A stretch of 64,000 nt of DNA from assembly GCA_037176885.1 (NCBI GenBank), contig JAWWNJ010000066.1, positions 682,001-746,000 of the forward strand, written 5' to 3'. Both the position numbers and the translations under genes were made by a program. Below are positions 11,755 through 22,067 of the stretch, piece by piece. Source of the DNA: Favolaschia claudopus. Its lineage: Eukaryota > Basidiomycota > Agaricomycetes > Agaricales > Mycenaceae. The number at the start of each line of letters is the position of its first letter. Position 1 is the first letter of the stretch. The notes beneath the pieces were generated by a model, which saw only the letters and a program-made list of their open reading frames with translations, was not told the origin of the DNA and searched no databases.

Positions 11755-12509
11755 ATGAGCATCTACGGCTTAGACGACGAAGAGAACGACGACTACTACG
11801 ATTATCTCTACGTCAGCACCGACTCGCTTGCATCCAGCGGAATCGATCCTTCCGTTATTGAAGGCTTCGAACGCGACGTTATGGGTCCTGTCAACGCTCT
11901 CTTGCCCAAGGTTCAAGCTGCCCTCTACCTTATGGAGGATAATAAGGTGCGTCTTTCTCCTGCTACATCTCAACTTGAACTGATTTTATATTTAAACCAG
12001 CCAATCGCTCAGTGCTCTTGCTGCGCCAAGCACCACAATATCGAGCCTTGCGTTCCTACCACTTGGGGTATGCCTTGCCACAACTGTCTTATTCAGTTCC
12101 ACCCTTGCGACTTCGCCAACAAAGACAAGATGATTGAAAGTTGGGAGAAGCGCGGAGGTCCTGGTGCGTCTTATTATAGATTTCCAGACTCGTTCCTTGC
12201 TAATCCTCCCCTTCAGCTATCATCTTCGGTCGCAGCACCGTCGATCTTGATGTCATCCTTGACCACCTCGACAACGCTTTCACCTACTACCATGATTTTA
12301 TCATCGTGGCCCGCAAGAACCAGTTCATTAAGGCTCTCAATAAGATCGACGATCTTCATGAACTCGCCTATATGCGCAAGGAACTCATCCTTCACCACTA
12401 CGACAACTCCGCTCTCGGCTACGTCGAGCTTCGTATGTCCAAGCTCCTTCCTCCTGACACATCCATTCACTGCGTCGAATCGCCTGACAAGTACGATTTC
12501 CCATTTTAA
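11755..12509 (+). CDS. G3 small zinc-cluster gene (B/C/D type)
   Basis: Three exons in one frame: 11755-11946, 12001-12163, 12217-12509, giving 215 residues, the same length as G1 gene B. Exon 1 is acidic and Tyr-rich; exon 2 encodes C-x2-C-x8-C-x8-C-x2-C-x6-C (residues 69-100) with the W-G-x-x-C signature just before the fourth cysteine; exon 3 is helical. The small genes of G1 share this three-exon plan with the cluster at the start of exon 2. It lies between E'' and the convergent integrase tail. A DNA-binding role is inferred from the cysteine spacing only. Confidence 0.7.
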
Positions 12510-12565
12510 TCTTTCCGCGGAGAAGTTCTAAATTAAGATTCCAGAGGCGCATACCACCACAATCT

Positions 12566-12728
12566 TTAATGCTTCCTGTGTTTGGACCGTCTAGGACCAA
12601 TCGACTCTTTTGGCTCATCGTCCGAATCTTCCTTATCATCATCGCTCCCAGTCTCCGATTCTGAGGACTCAGCCTTTTCGAAGTCTTCAGGTGTTACCCT
12701 TATTTTTACTTTATCGAAGGCTAGATCC
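12566..12728 (-). pseudogene. G3 integrase C-terminal tail, truncated by element S
   Basis: An open frame on the minus strand runs from about 12728 to a stop at 12568-12566. It starts with a short hydrophobic/basic stretch and then an acidic Ser/Glu/Asp tail and a basic end (PRRSKHRKH). The integrase of G1 ends the same way (a V-R-L/V-T-like stretch, an acidic run, then a basic end), and in G1 too the integrase stop faces the end of the cargo genes. It is cut at 12729, where an LTR begins. Confidence 0.55.
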
Positions 12729-13091
12729 TGTCAGGGGAACCCCCGCTTCACTCCCTCTGGCTCCGGCCCCGGACTCCGTTTCTCCGGCCCCCGGCTCCGT
12801 TCTCCCGGCTTCCGGACCCCCGGCCTCCGCTCCTCCGCCCCGGACCTCCGACTGGGACCGCGCCTGCGATCAAGCTCGTGATTACTGTCGGGCCAACCGT
12901 TCCCGAGGCATGTGATAGTTGTAGGGACTATATAGCTAGACTCCTGACGTGGGAGAATCCATTCCTGTCTTCTCTTTGGATTCTCCCTCATCAGGTTAGT
13001 GCCTGTACTATTGTAGCGTACTTCTATTTATCTTTGGATTCTCCCTCGTCAGGACTCTTGAGTTATCTCGGGCCTCGGGGTTGCCCTTACA
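12729..13091 (+). repeat. Candidate 5' LTR of small element S
   Basis: Begins TGTCAGGGG exactly where the G3 integrase frame is lost and ends TTACA (TGT...ACA ends). A TATA box (CTATATAG near 12929) lies inside. Two near-identical 23-bp direct repeats (12973-12995 and 13031-13053) follow. No matching 3' LTR was found after 61610, and I see no clear primer-binding site, so the right edge is uncertain. Confidence 0.4.
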
Positions 13092-13252
13092 GCAGAAGAC
13101 AGGAATTCTAGGATTAACCGGCCAAGATTACGAAGTTCTCGTCCCCTGACGCGGCCTCAGACTCCGACTCCGACTCCTCCGGACTCCGATCGTACTCCGA
13201 CGCCCCGTCTGACGCTCCGAATCTTGTCCCCTCCTCCCCGCCTGCTATTCCG

Positions 13253-14067
13253 GTGATGTCCGACCCGGTCGCCGCTGCACAAGCCGCCTCCGAGCGAATG
13301 GACCGGATGGAGGCAGCCATTACCACCATCGCGGAGTTTCTAGCCGCCCAAAACAACTCCGCCAACACCGCTACTGCTCCGACCCCTGACGCCCCATCTC
13401 CGGTCGAGAGTCCAGGACTCTTCACGGGGCTAGCCCACACCACTAAAACGGCTCTCAAGCCGAACCCGCCGTTCGTCTTCGACGGCGACCGGACGCAGGG
13501 CCGGGCGTTCATTCACGCCGTCCGGACTTACGTCCGGCTCGTGCCGGAGTTGTTCCTCGACTCCTCCGGCACTCCGTCCGAAGAAAAAGCGGTACGCTTC
13601 GCCATGTCGTACATGGCAAAGGACTCCGCGCAGAAGTGGTCGGAGCGGGCCTCCAATAAGGAACCCTTTCCCTACCCCTCCTGGGGCCTCTTCCTCGCCG
13701 ACTTTAAACTCCGGTTTGTCGAGGAGAACGAGCAGGACCACGCCCTGGCTAAGCTGGAGTCCCCGGCGTACTTCATGGGCTCCCGCGACGTCTTTGAGTA
13801 CACGGACGCCTTTGAGGACCTTGTCGACCTTGCGGACTTCAAGGACGAGCTGGTGAAGGTGACGAAGTATCGGTCCGGCCTCGACCCGACCATTAACCAC
13901 TTCATCACGATGTCCAGCGACCCCCCGGACCTCCGAGACTACGCCGGCTGGAAGACCCGGGCCTACCGCCAGTACGAGGCGAATATCCGAGCTGATGCCG
14001 CTCGCCACGCATCCCGCTCCGCCTCTGCCCCGGCTGCCCGGCCCCGTCCTCCGGCACCGCTCCACGC
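13253..14067 (+). pseudogene. S gag, 5' part (split by G1)
   Basis: Encodes a retrotransposon Gag: after a helical N-terminus comes a capsid-like region with the W-x2-F-x2-D-F-x3-F-type pattern seen in fungal Gypsy Gag proteins, then an Ala/Arg/Pro linker. The frame is broken at 14067 by G1 and continues in the same frame at 61343-61610, where the CCHC knuckle lies. I chose the ATG at 13253; an in-frame stop lies upstream at about 13116. No pol gene of this element is visible. Confidence 0.75.
14064..14067 (+). repeat. Target-site duplication of G1 (left)
   Basis: ACGC directly before TGATAG; ACGC also follows the right LTR at 61339-61342. Removing the insertion and one copy rejoins the S gag frame. 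Confidence 0.75.
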
Positions 14068-15879
14068 TGATAGGGCCGCTCAGCGGCTAGGCATGAAATG
14101 CCCGAAATTTATCGATTTTCGAGATCTATCAGCGGGAGAAGTGAGGCTAGGATAACAGAAGGTATGCCCGACCTCGCGGACAGTATCTTATTGCTGTGGA
14201 TAGCCGATAAGCTGGCAGGCCACTAACAGGTAGCAGCGGCTTAGCGACGTTTCCCTAAACATGGGTGCGAGACTCTGCCGCTGACTATTTCTACTGCCAG
14301 GCCGAGAGACTTAGTGGGAAACTACTATCTCAAGGTGCTGGAGGCGACCAAGAGGAACTACCGACCTCCCTGAGGTTAGGCGCTCACCCGCCGACCCACA
14401 TGAAGAAGATCTAGCGGGGGACCATACTGAGTTCAACTTCGAACTCAGGACGGCCACTACTCTATCGACGAACGGGATCACCGGCAGGCCCTAACCGAGC
14501 ATGCCGGCTGATCACGGACAGCCGGGACTTAACCGACTGCCAGCGGGAGCACCGCGGAGCCAGCGGCTATCCAGCCAACGGCTCTGTCAGAATGATAAGA
14601 CGGACATGGCGAGTTGCCGGGGGCATTTCCCGCTGATTGCGGGCAACCCGAACGGCGAGTGTCGAGCCGCTAACGCGACTCGGCTCTCCCTATTTTCCCT
14701 GGGACTTAGACTGTTCTGAAGATGGAAGACCAGACGAACTTGACCGCTGTTGAGCCGTTGACTGATTACTCAGCGGGAAGCCTTTTCGACTTCAACTCGA
14801 CCAGCGGCAAGACCACATTATGAAGAAGGAATTTCGTGTCCCCTCCCGGGGACATGGCAACCAGCACGCCATTGCACCGCAATAAGGCGCAATACCCACC
14901 CGCCCGCATGGACTTTCTCCGGGAGGCAGTCTTTTCACTCACGACTCGCAATCCTGAATATACCATTGGTTCCCAGCGGGCGCGGCATCAAACTTGGACA
15001 CTCTCTCATCATGATTTTATTTGGTTGTTTCTGCTCCCGCTGCATGTATTTAATCTCCCGCTGTACTTTTGGTTACTCAGTCAATTACCTACCCGTAGAC
15101 AAGGGCAGTTTGTAGCGGACTCTAGAATTTGAATTGGAACTTTGAAAGAGACTAGACTTGATATCTGAGAGAGACTCGAGTGATACGGAAAGACTTGTGG
15201 CATACCGAGCCGCCAGAACTTTGAGAGCCCCGCCAGCCTTTGAGCCCGCGCCCTCCTGAAATACGAAGCCCCGTCTCTTGCAGTTCCGCGGTATAACCAA
15301 GACCCCCGTTCGTGCTTGATTCCGCGCCGTCGACGCCCCGTGTGCCCTGCCGTTCCGCGGTATTCAAAGACCCCCGTTCGAGCTCGCCGCCGCGTAGTGG
15401 TGTAAGTGCCCCGGCCACTGTTAGTGTCCGCGCCATCGACGTAAGAGCCCCGCTCCTCGCCAGAGCCGCGCCAGTTGAATAAGAACCCCGTCCCGCTGAG
15501 CCGCGCCTTCTGCCCGCCGGTTGTCATCCAGAAAGCTTCTTCCCGGTTGACGATCCACTACCGGGCGACGCTTTTCTATTGGCACGGAGACCCTCCCCGC
15601 TAGACTCAGAATTTCTCATTTCGAAGTCTCAGAAAGAGTGACTCTTTGCTTCTCCCGCTGCGAATCGTTTTTGCCCGCTACGTTCTCGCTAGACAATCTA
15701 GTAGTTCGTCCCGCTCAAACGTAGTGACCTTGATTGATTGAAGCTTGCACAAGTATTCTGAGGGACGATACGTGCTCCCGCCACCCCGAACACACACACA
15801 CACACACGTCGTATTGGATTAGATTTAGTGATTTTATATTTCGGTATATTTCACGCCTACACCTTCACGCACCGTTTCA
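14068..15879 (+). repeat. G1a 5' LTR (1,812 bp)
   Basis: Starts TGATAG, ends TTCA. It contains nine exact CAGCGGG / CCCGCTG words (14130, 14541, 14629, 14771, 14974, 15036, 15057, 15492, 15654). Two copies of a block of about 33 bp built on GTTCCGCGGTAT...AAGACCCCCGTTCG lie near 15283 and 15349, 66-67 bp apart. A CA microsatellite lies near 15790-15806. No convincing protein gene. Confidence 0.88.
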
Positions 15880-15881
15880 TC

Positions 15882-15898
15882 TGGAGCCCACCGCGAGG
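15882..15898 (+). other. G1a primer-binding site
   Basis: TGGAGCCCACCGCGAGG begins two bases after the LTR. It starts with TGG, as expected for pairing with a tRNA 3' CCA end; the next seven bases would pair with an acceptor strand GGTGGGC. The tRNA cannot be named from the window. Confidence 0.6.
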
Positions 15899-16041
15899 GG
15901 TGACAGATTATTTGTGTCAAGTCGAAAGAAATCACTTGTGGACGCTGCTATAAACTAGCACGAACCATCCGCCGGTTGACTCGAGAATAGAATATACACC
16001 CGCCCGTCGAGCCGTTAGCTCCAGGCCCGCGATAGAAGATT

Positions 16042-17893
16042 TTGCCATTTAGTTTCGGAGGAGACGTGGCTTCAGAAGGACGATCCGCTAGAGTACCACC
16101 ACCAAAACCTCGATCTACCAACACTAGCCTACGCGCCGCTGCTGCTGCTCTCGATCTCGAACTTGCCGATTCTTCCCTCCCGCCTGTTGCTCTCGCCCGG
16201 GAGATCTATTCTCTGCGCGGACGATCCCAAGCACAAGCTTATCGTGCCCGCAGAACCCAGTCGTTGAGCCCCTCTGCTCCGCTGGAACAACAAACCCCGA
16301 CTCAACCGCCCGGCACTAGACCTGTTACGCCCGACGGTGCAGCTACCCAGTCGTCAACGACTCTCTCGTCTATCTCTTCACCACTACTCCAAACTTCACC
16401 AACCCCTTCAAACAATCCGATGGCTGAAGACGGCAATAATACTGTCGCCCGAGGAAAGAAGCGCGCGCCGGAACCATGGGACAGGAACGCCCCGCTCTTC
16501 AAAGAAGATGAGCCGGAGGAACTCGTTCGTTTCCTGGACCATGTGGAGCGTATGATGGAATTAGATGAGACGCCGGCCGACAAGAAGAACGAGTTCGTCT
16601 GCCGCTACACCGCTCAAGCTACGGCTGAAGAGTGGCGGCAGTTCGACTCGTTCTCCAAGACGTTCGACGACTTCAAGAAAGAAATCCTGGAAAATTACCC
16701 GTCAGTCGTCGACCAGAAGAAGGGCTCTGTGCAGAAATTGCACAAGCAGCTTCGTAAGTTCGCTGAAGAGGGGATTGACCGGGATGATGAGGACGAGCTC
16801 ATGCGCCTCACGCGAACCATGAACGTCGAGGCGAACAAGCTTCTCGATTCAAACTTGATTTCGCACCGGGAAGCCCTCCCGATGTTCTTCTCCAAATTGA
16901 CTCGCGAGTTTAAAGAGCGAATCCTGGAGAATCTCGAGAGGAAACCTCCCGCTGAGGACGACGACGAGCCAGACGCCCGCTCATGGACGCTGGCCGAAGT
17001 CATGAGTGAGGCCAAAAAGATCGCGAAACGTTCGACCGCCAACTCGGAGTTCTTTGGCACTTCTGATCGAGGTTACTCGAGCAAGTCAAAGAGCGCCAGC
17101 GGCTCTGGACGAGCGTCGAGCGGGGCGGTCGATTCTCCCGAATCCGAACGTTGCGATTAAGAAAGAAGAAGAGGACCCTAACAAGGCCCTTCTTGAGACG
17201 ATTAAGGTGTCGGTCGTCACTATGATGGAGCGGCTGGATAATCAGACCTCCCAATTAAAAGAGATCGACGCCGCGACCAAGAAGAAGATGGCTGAGTTAG
17301 AGTCCTTCTATAAGTCCCTACCGGGCAGAGTCCCAGGCGCCGCTGACTCCCAGTCTTACCCGCGAATGCCTACCGTGCAATTCAAAGGGAACCTGGCGGA
17401 TCAGGGGTGTATTTATTGCGACAAGTTTGGGCATTTTAGAGACAAGTGTCTCATCCGGCAAGCCCACATAGGGAGTGGAAAGATGAAGGTCGTGGGGTTC
17501 AGAGACTGTTTCCCCGATGGGATACCTATCCCGAAAGACGGGCACAAGTCCAAGAAGCAGCAGGTAGAGGAGTACCGCCCGGCCGCCCAACCAACGGCCG
17601 CTGCGCAAAACTACCAGTCTGTCTTCGCTCAGCTCTCCGTTCTTGACATGGACGAGCAGGAGCTGGAGGCCGCGCAAGCCGCGTTCAGCCAGAACGAGGA
17701 ATTCTACTATGACCCGAGAGAAGAAGAATTGGTTTCCTTGCGAGCTGAGCAAGTAAACCTCCAGCGGCAAGTGACACAACTCCAGTCGCATGGTTCAGGG
17801 GGTGTTCAACCACCCCTTGTGGCTCATCAAAGCCAACCTCCCCCGCCGCAATTCGACGCCAACGCTGTTGCGATTCTACTGGCGGCTGTCTAA
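16042..17893 (+). pseudogene. G1a gag, broken by one extra G
   Basis: Same protein as the intact gag at 35075-36925 except for one extra G in a G run near 17123, which throws the frame and ends it at 17160; the rest stays open to a stop at 17891-17893. Domains: Ser/Pro-rich N-terminus, a helical capsid-like middle (residues ~150-300), a coiled-coil-like stretch and a CCHC knuckle C-x2-C-x4-H-x4-C at about 17407-17450. The start at 16042 is the first codon of the open frame and not a classical ATG (TTG), so the true start may differ. Confidence 0.8.
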
Positions 17894-18051
17894 GCGAACT
17901 CTCGCTCTCCCAACGGGGCTGGTCCCTCCCGAACGGGGAACAGCGCCGAAGGAGAGCATTTTTAGAGAGTTCGAGGAAGGGGGCAAAGGGGAAACCCAGT
18001 GCGGATAAGCCCCCGGAGAACAGACAAGTACGCCCGCCTGTAGGAAAGAAA

Positions 18052-19218
18052 ATGGAAGTTGTGATGCCGAAGTTGCCCTACAAGCCGAGGACGCTGCGAA
18101 AGCCCGCTGTCGAAGCACAGCCGGCGATCGTTGAAACCAAGGAGAAAGGGCGGGAGGAGACAGAAGAACAAAATGGCGCTCAGCCGCCGGAGCTTCCGTA
18201 TAGGAACGTTCCTCCGGTCAAGCCAGCCAAAAGGCCCAACGAACCTAGAGTTCGGCCGGCGGGAGATCCGCCGTTAGTGGCCAACGAAAAGAACTACGAG
18301 TTGAAGGCGCCCGTAGAGGACCAGGACGATGAGGAGGTCGAATCCTTGATAAAGGAGATCTTCGGAAACCTGGAAATAGCTCTCCCGCTGGGGAGACTGT
18401 TCGCCCTCAGCCCGAAGTTGCTGCGCCAGGCTAAGGCGTTGCTCTCGAAGAAGAGGGTCTCGCCCGCTGTTCGAGTAACCCTAGAACAGTTGATTAGCCA
18501 CGCAGAGAGAGAGGCCGACGAAGATGACGAGTCCTCCAGCGTAACCGTAGAGGACCTACCTTACGAGGTAATAGTTCAGGTCGCGACAGCGGCCGACGGA
18601 CTTATGCCAGCGGGAGCCCTGATCACCGTCGACCCAGTAGTCCAATATTGGCAGTCGATAGTGGAGGGAGAGCCGGTAAGGGATGTCTTCGTCGCCATCT
18701 CCGACAATGCTTCTGCCGGAGAATCAGCGGCCCTGAGAGTGGTCTTCCCGCTCATTCACGGCGCCGCTGAAGTCGAATGTATTCTGGACGGTGGATCGCA
18801 GATCGTGTCCATGGCCCTGTCGGTAGCCACCGAACTAGGAGTCAGCTGGGACCCAGATAACTGCATCCACATGATGAGCGCCAACGGGCAAACCGAGAAG
18901 TCAGTCGGTCTGGCCAGGAACGTCCCCTTCAGGTTCGGTGACATGACGGTGTACCTTCAAGTGCATGTCATACGAAACCCGGCCTACAAGGTGCTGTTGG
19001 GGCGACCCTTCGAAATCCTGACCGCCAGCGGTATCAAAAATACCTCTGACGGGAACCAGTTCCTGACTTTGACCGACCCCTCCACGCAGAAGCGGGTGGT
19101 CGTCCCTACCTTCCCCAGAGGCCAGCGGCGACAGGTGCGGCGCGTCCAGAACGACGCATCACCGGCTGAGCAGCCGAGCAGCCAGGAGGAGCAAAATTTT
19201 CAGAATTCGAGGAGTTGA
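18052..19218 (+). CDS. pro: G1a protease (retropepsin) ORF
   Basis: 388 residues. After a charged Lys/Glu/Pro-rich N-terminal half comes an aspartic protease fold: I-L-D-G-G-S-Q holds the catalytic Asp (about residue 247) and V-L-L-G-R-P-F is the second conserved segment. The usual D-S/T-G triad reads D-G-G in both G1 copies. The ORF starts about 158 nt after the gag stop and overlaps the pol frame by 4 nt. It differs from the G1b copy by one residue (Arg/Gly near 18422). Confidence 0.85.
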   Translation: MEVVMPKLPYKPRTLRKPAVEAQPAIVETKEKGREETEEQNGAQPPELPYRNVPPVKPAKRPNEPRVRPAGDPPLVANEKNYELKAPVEDQDDEEVESLIKEIFGNLEIALPLGRLFALSPKLLRQAKALLSKKRVSPAVRVTLEQLISHAEREADEDDESSSVTVEDLPYEVIVQVATAADGLMPAGALITVDPVVQYWQSIVEGEPVRDVFVAISDNASAGESAALRVVFPLIHGAAEVECILDGGSQIVSMALSVATELGVSWDPDNCIHMMSANGQTEKSVGLARNVPFRFGDMTVYLQVHVIRNPAYKVLLGRPFEILTASGIKNTSDGNQFLTLTDPSTQKRVVVPTFPRGQRRQVRRVQNDASPAEQPSSQEEQNFQNSRS

Positions 19219-22067
19219 TTAACCATCAAGGAGAATTAGCGGTTCAGATAGAACTGGACGAGAATAATGTTCCTAGAATTTGCGCTTTGATGAAGTCTGG
19301 AGAAGAGGGATTTTCGATGGCCGAGACGAAAATGGCCTACCTGGCGGCTGCCATGCCAGAAATTGATGATGAACCCGCTGCTCAGTTATTCCAAGAATAC
19401 AACGAGCAGCTGACAGAAGGAAAGGAAGTCGGCGAATCCTATGTGGCTATCGTAGCCAACATAACGGACAAAGTCAGAGAAAAACTGAAGGATCCGGCCG
19501 CTGTGTTTATGACTGCCGGCATCGATATTGAGTCGGTTAGGCAAGAGCAATCTCGTCATTCAGCGGGGGAGCGCTGTCAGTGCTGTGACTACGCCGATTG
19601 GGTAGTACCCGGGTTTGAACACAATGAGACAAAAGTCGCTTTGATGGAGGAAATCATTCCCGAGGATCACCCGCCCGAAGTCGAGGTGAAGGAGGTGTTC
19701 TCGAAGAAGTATAAACCGGTAGCGCTAAAAGTAAAGCCGGTCCTCGAGCCGCTCCCTCCCGAGTTCAGGATAGAAAGGAATATCATCGGGGATCCATTGC
19801 AGAACCTCGTCCCGCTAGACCCTCACCCGCCAGAATTCGTTCCCGTTGGGAGATACACTGCGGAGAGGAAGGCGGTGGTAGACGAACTGCATAACGATGG
19901 ATTCTTGAATGATGAAGAGATGAAGCTGGTTCATCATATGTTATCTGTACACGAAAATACGGTAGCATGGGATGACAGCGAAAGAGGAACTTTCAGAACG
20001 GATTTCTTCCCGCCAGTTAAGTTCCCGGTGAAGCCAGACCATAAGGTTTGGGTGGAGAGAAATATTCCCATCCCGCCAGGACAGCTGGAAGAAGTCTGCA
20101 AGGTGCTTAGGGCGAGTATCGATGCCAATATATATGAACCATCCAATGGCTCGTATCGCACCAAGTACTTTGGAGTTCTGAAGAGTGATAAGAAGTCAAT
20201 TCGGTTAGTGCATTCACTGGAGCCGCTGAACGCGGTAACCATTGCACACTCTGGGGTGCCTCCCGGCGCCGCGGATCTGGCTGAACATTTCGCAGGAAGG
20301 GCTTGTGGGTCCACGTTTGATCTTTACTCTGGGTACAACCACCGGCTGATTGACCCGGAATCTCGAGATTACACGACCTTCCAAACTCCGTTTGGTGCGC
20401 TTCGATTGGTGAGACTGCCGCAGGGTTGGACCAACTCGGTGCCGATCTTCCACGAAGACGTAACTTACATCCTGCGAGATGAAATTCCTGCGGTTACTCG
20501 GCCGTATATAGATGACGTGCCTGTCGCCGGAGGCTTCACTCGATACGAAAAGCCTGACGGGACGTACGAGACCATCCCTGAGAACCCGCTGATAAGGGTC
20601 TTTGTGTGGTTACACTTGGTAGACTGCAACCGAGTACTTACCCGGCTAGCCTATTCTGGGGCGACCGTAAGCGGGAAGAAGTTGCAGATTTGCCGGGGAA
20701 CTTTTAAGGTGGTCGGCCATGTCTGCTCATACGAGGGCATGCGCCCGGATGAAGATAGAATTGGCGTCATTGAGCGTTGGGGCCCGCTGAAGGATTTCCA
20801 CGATGTGAAAGCTTTCCTGGGGACTGTGGGCGTTATGAGAATGTTCATCCAAGACTATACAGTCAAGGCTGAGCCGATCCAGAAGCTCACCCGGAAGGAA
20901 GTCATATTCGAGTGGGGCCCGGCCCAAGACGCATGCATGATAGTTTTGAAGAAGGCTTTGCGAGAATGTCCCGCGCTTAGACCTATAAGATATGAATGGG
21001 ACACTGAAGTGGTGCTGGCGGTTGATACGTCGTACCTTGGAGTTGGGGTGCATGTGTACCAGCGGGATCCTTTGGACCTAAATAAGCGGTACTATGCCCG
21101 CTTCAGCTCTATACCTTTGAATGACCGGGAGTCGAGGTATTCTCAGCCCAAGCGGGAATTGTTTGGCTTGAAGAGGGCGCTAGACCACATGCAATATTGG
21201 CTGTTGGGCTGCCGCAAGCTGGTCGTCGAAACCGACGCTCAGTACCTCAAGGGCATGTTAGATCACCCGGGAATGGGGCCCAACGCTACGATCAACCGCT
21301 GGATTGAGGAGATCCTGATGTTTCATTTCACTCTGAAGCATGTACCGGGCAAGACTTTCGGGCCAGATGGACTCTCCCGCCGGCGTATTCAGCCGGGGGA
21401 TCCAGAGTATGATCATCCAGAAGACGAGTTCGATAATAACGAGCCGCCGGGTCTTCATCCTGAAAGTAGTGCTTGGCCGCCTCTCAAGAACTTCGAGGAT
21501 TTCAAGCACGATATTGATACCCGAGGTGGATATATGGTAGCGGAATTGGCGGGAGACGAGGCTCGGTCAGCCGCTGACTTCGGAAACGACGCCGAGCAGG
21601 CTTGGGCTTACACCCGCCTTGGTAGAGAATATGTTTTCGAAGTCTTCTCTCAGTCAAAGGGTGACGACAAGCCAGACGGCGAGCCGCTGATCCCTGACCT
21701 CGAATTGAAATACGACCCGACGAAGCGGGAACCGTATTCTGAAGACCAACGATCGGTAGCAGCGAAGCTAGCGGACGAGCGGCTGCTCCTCATGAAGGAC
21801 TGGCGGCGGAATACCCTGGCTCGCCCGGCTGGCATGAACGACAAGGAATACAAAGCCTTCTTGCGATTCGCCACCGGCTTCTTTGAGGACGCAGATGGAA
21901 AACTCTATCATAAATCCTCAACGGGGAGTGCACATCAGTTGGTGGTAGACAAAGATCACCGAATGTATATGATGCGGGCGGCTCATGATAGCCTGGCCCA
22001 CCGCGGTGTCTTCGCTACCAAATCCTTGATAGAAATGCGTTTCTGGTGGCCTGAGCACCTGTTATAA
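19215..22067 (+). pseudogene. pol: G1a pol, reverse transcriptase and RNase H part
   Basis: An N-terminal linker, then reverse transcriptase with the Y-I-D-D catalytic motif near residue 431, RNase H from about residue 595 (A-V-D-T-S, E-L-F, E-T-D-A-Q, P-D-G-L-S-R), and the start of the integrase zinc finger with its two histidines (H-D-S-L-A-H). The true frame is cut after 22055; the last four codons belong to the inserted transposon. The frame starts at a TTG overlapping the end of pro, so translation by frameshift or reinitiation is likely. Without the insertion RT, RNase H and integrase form one polyprotein. Confidence 0.85.
22048..22055 (+). repeat. Target-site duplication of the DNA transposon (left)
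   Basis: GGCCTGAG; repeated at 26119-26126. Removing the element and one copy restores the pol frame across the H-H-C-C zinc finger. Confidence 0.88.

Noticed and set aside
12973..13053. A CRISPR-like direct repeat pair
   Set aside because: Only two copies, in a eukaryotic retroelement LTR/leader context.
15081..15527. Open frames of 71-148 residues in the G1 LTR
   Set aside because: They recur in all three LTRs but overlap each other in several frames, are low-complexity Arg/Gly and match no recognisable domain.
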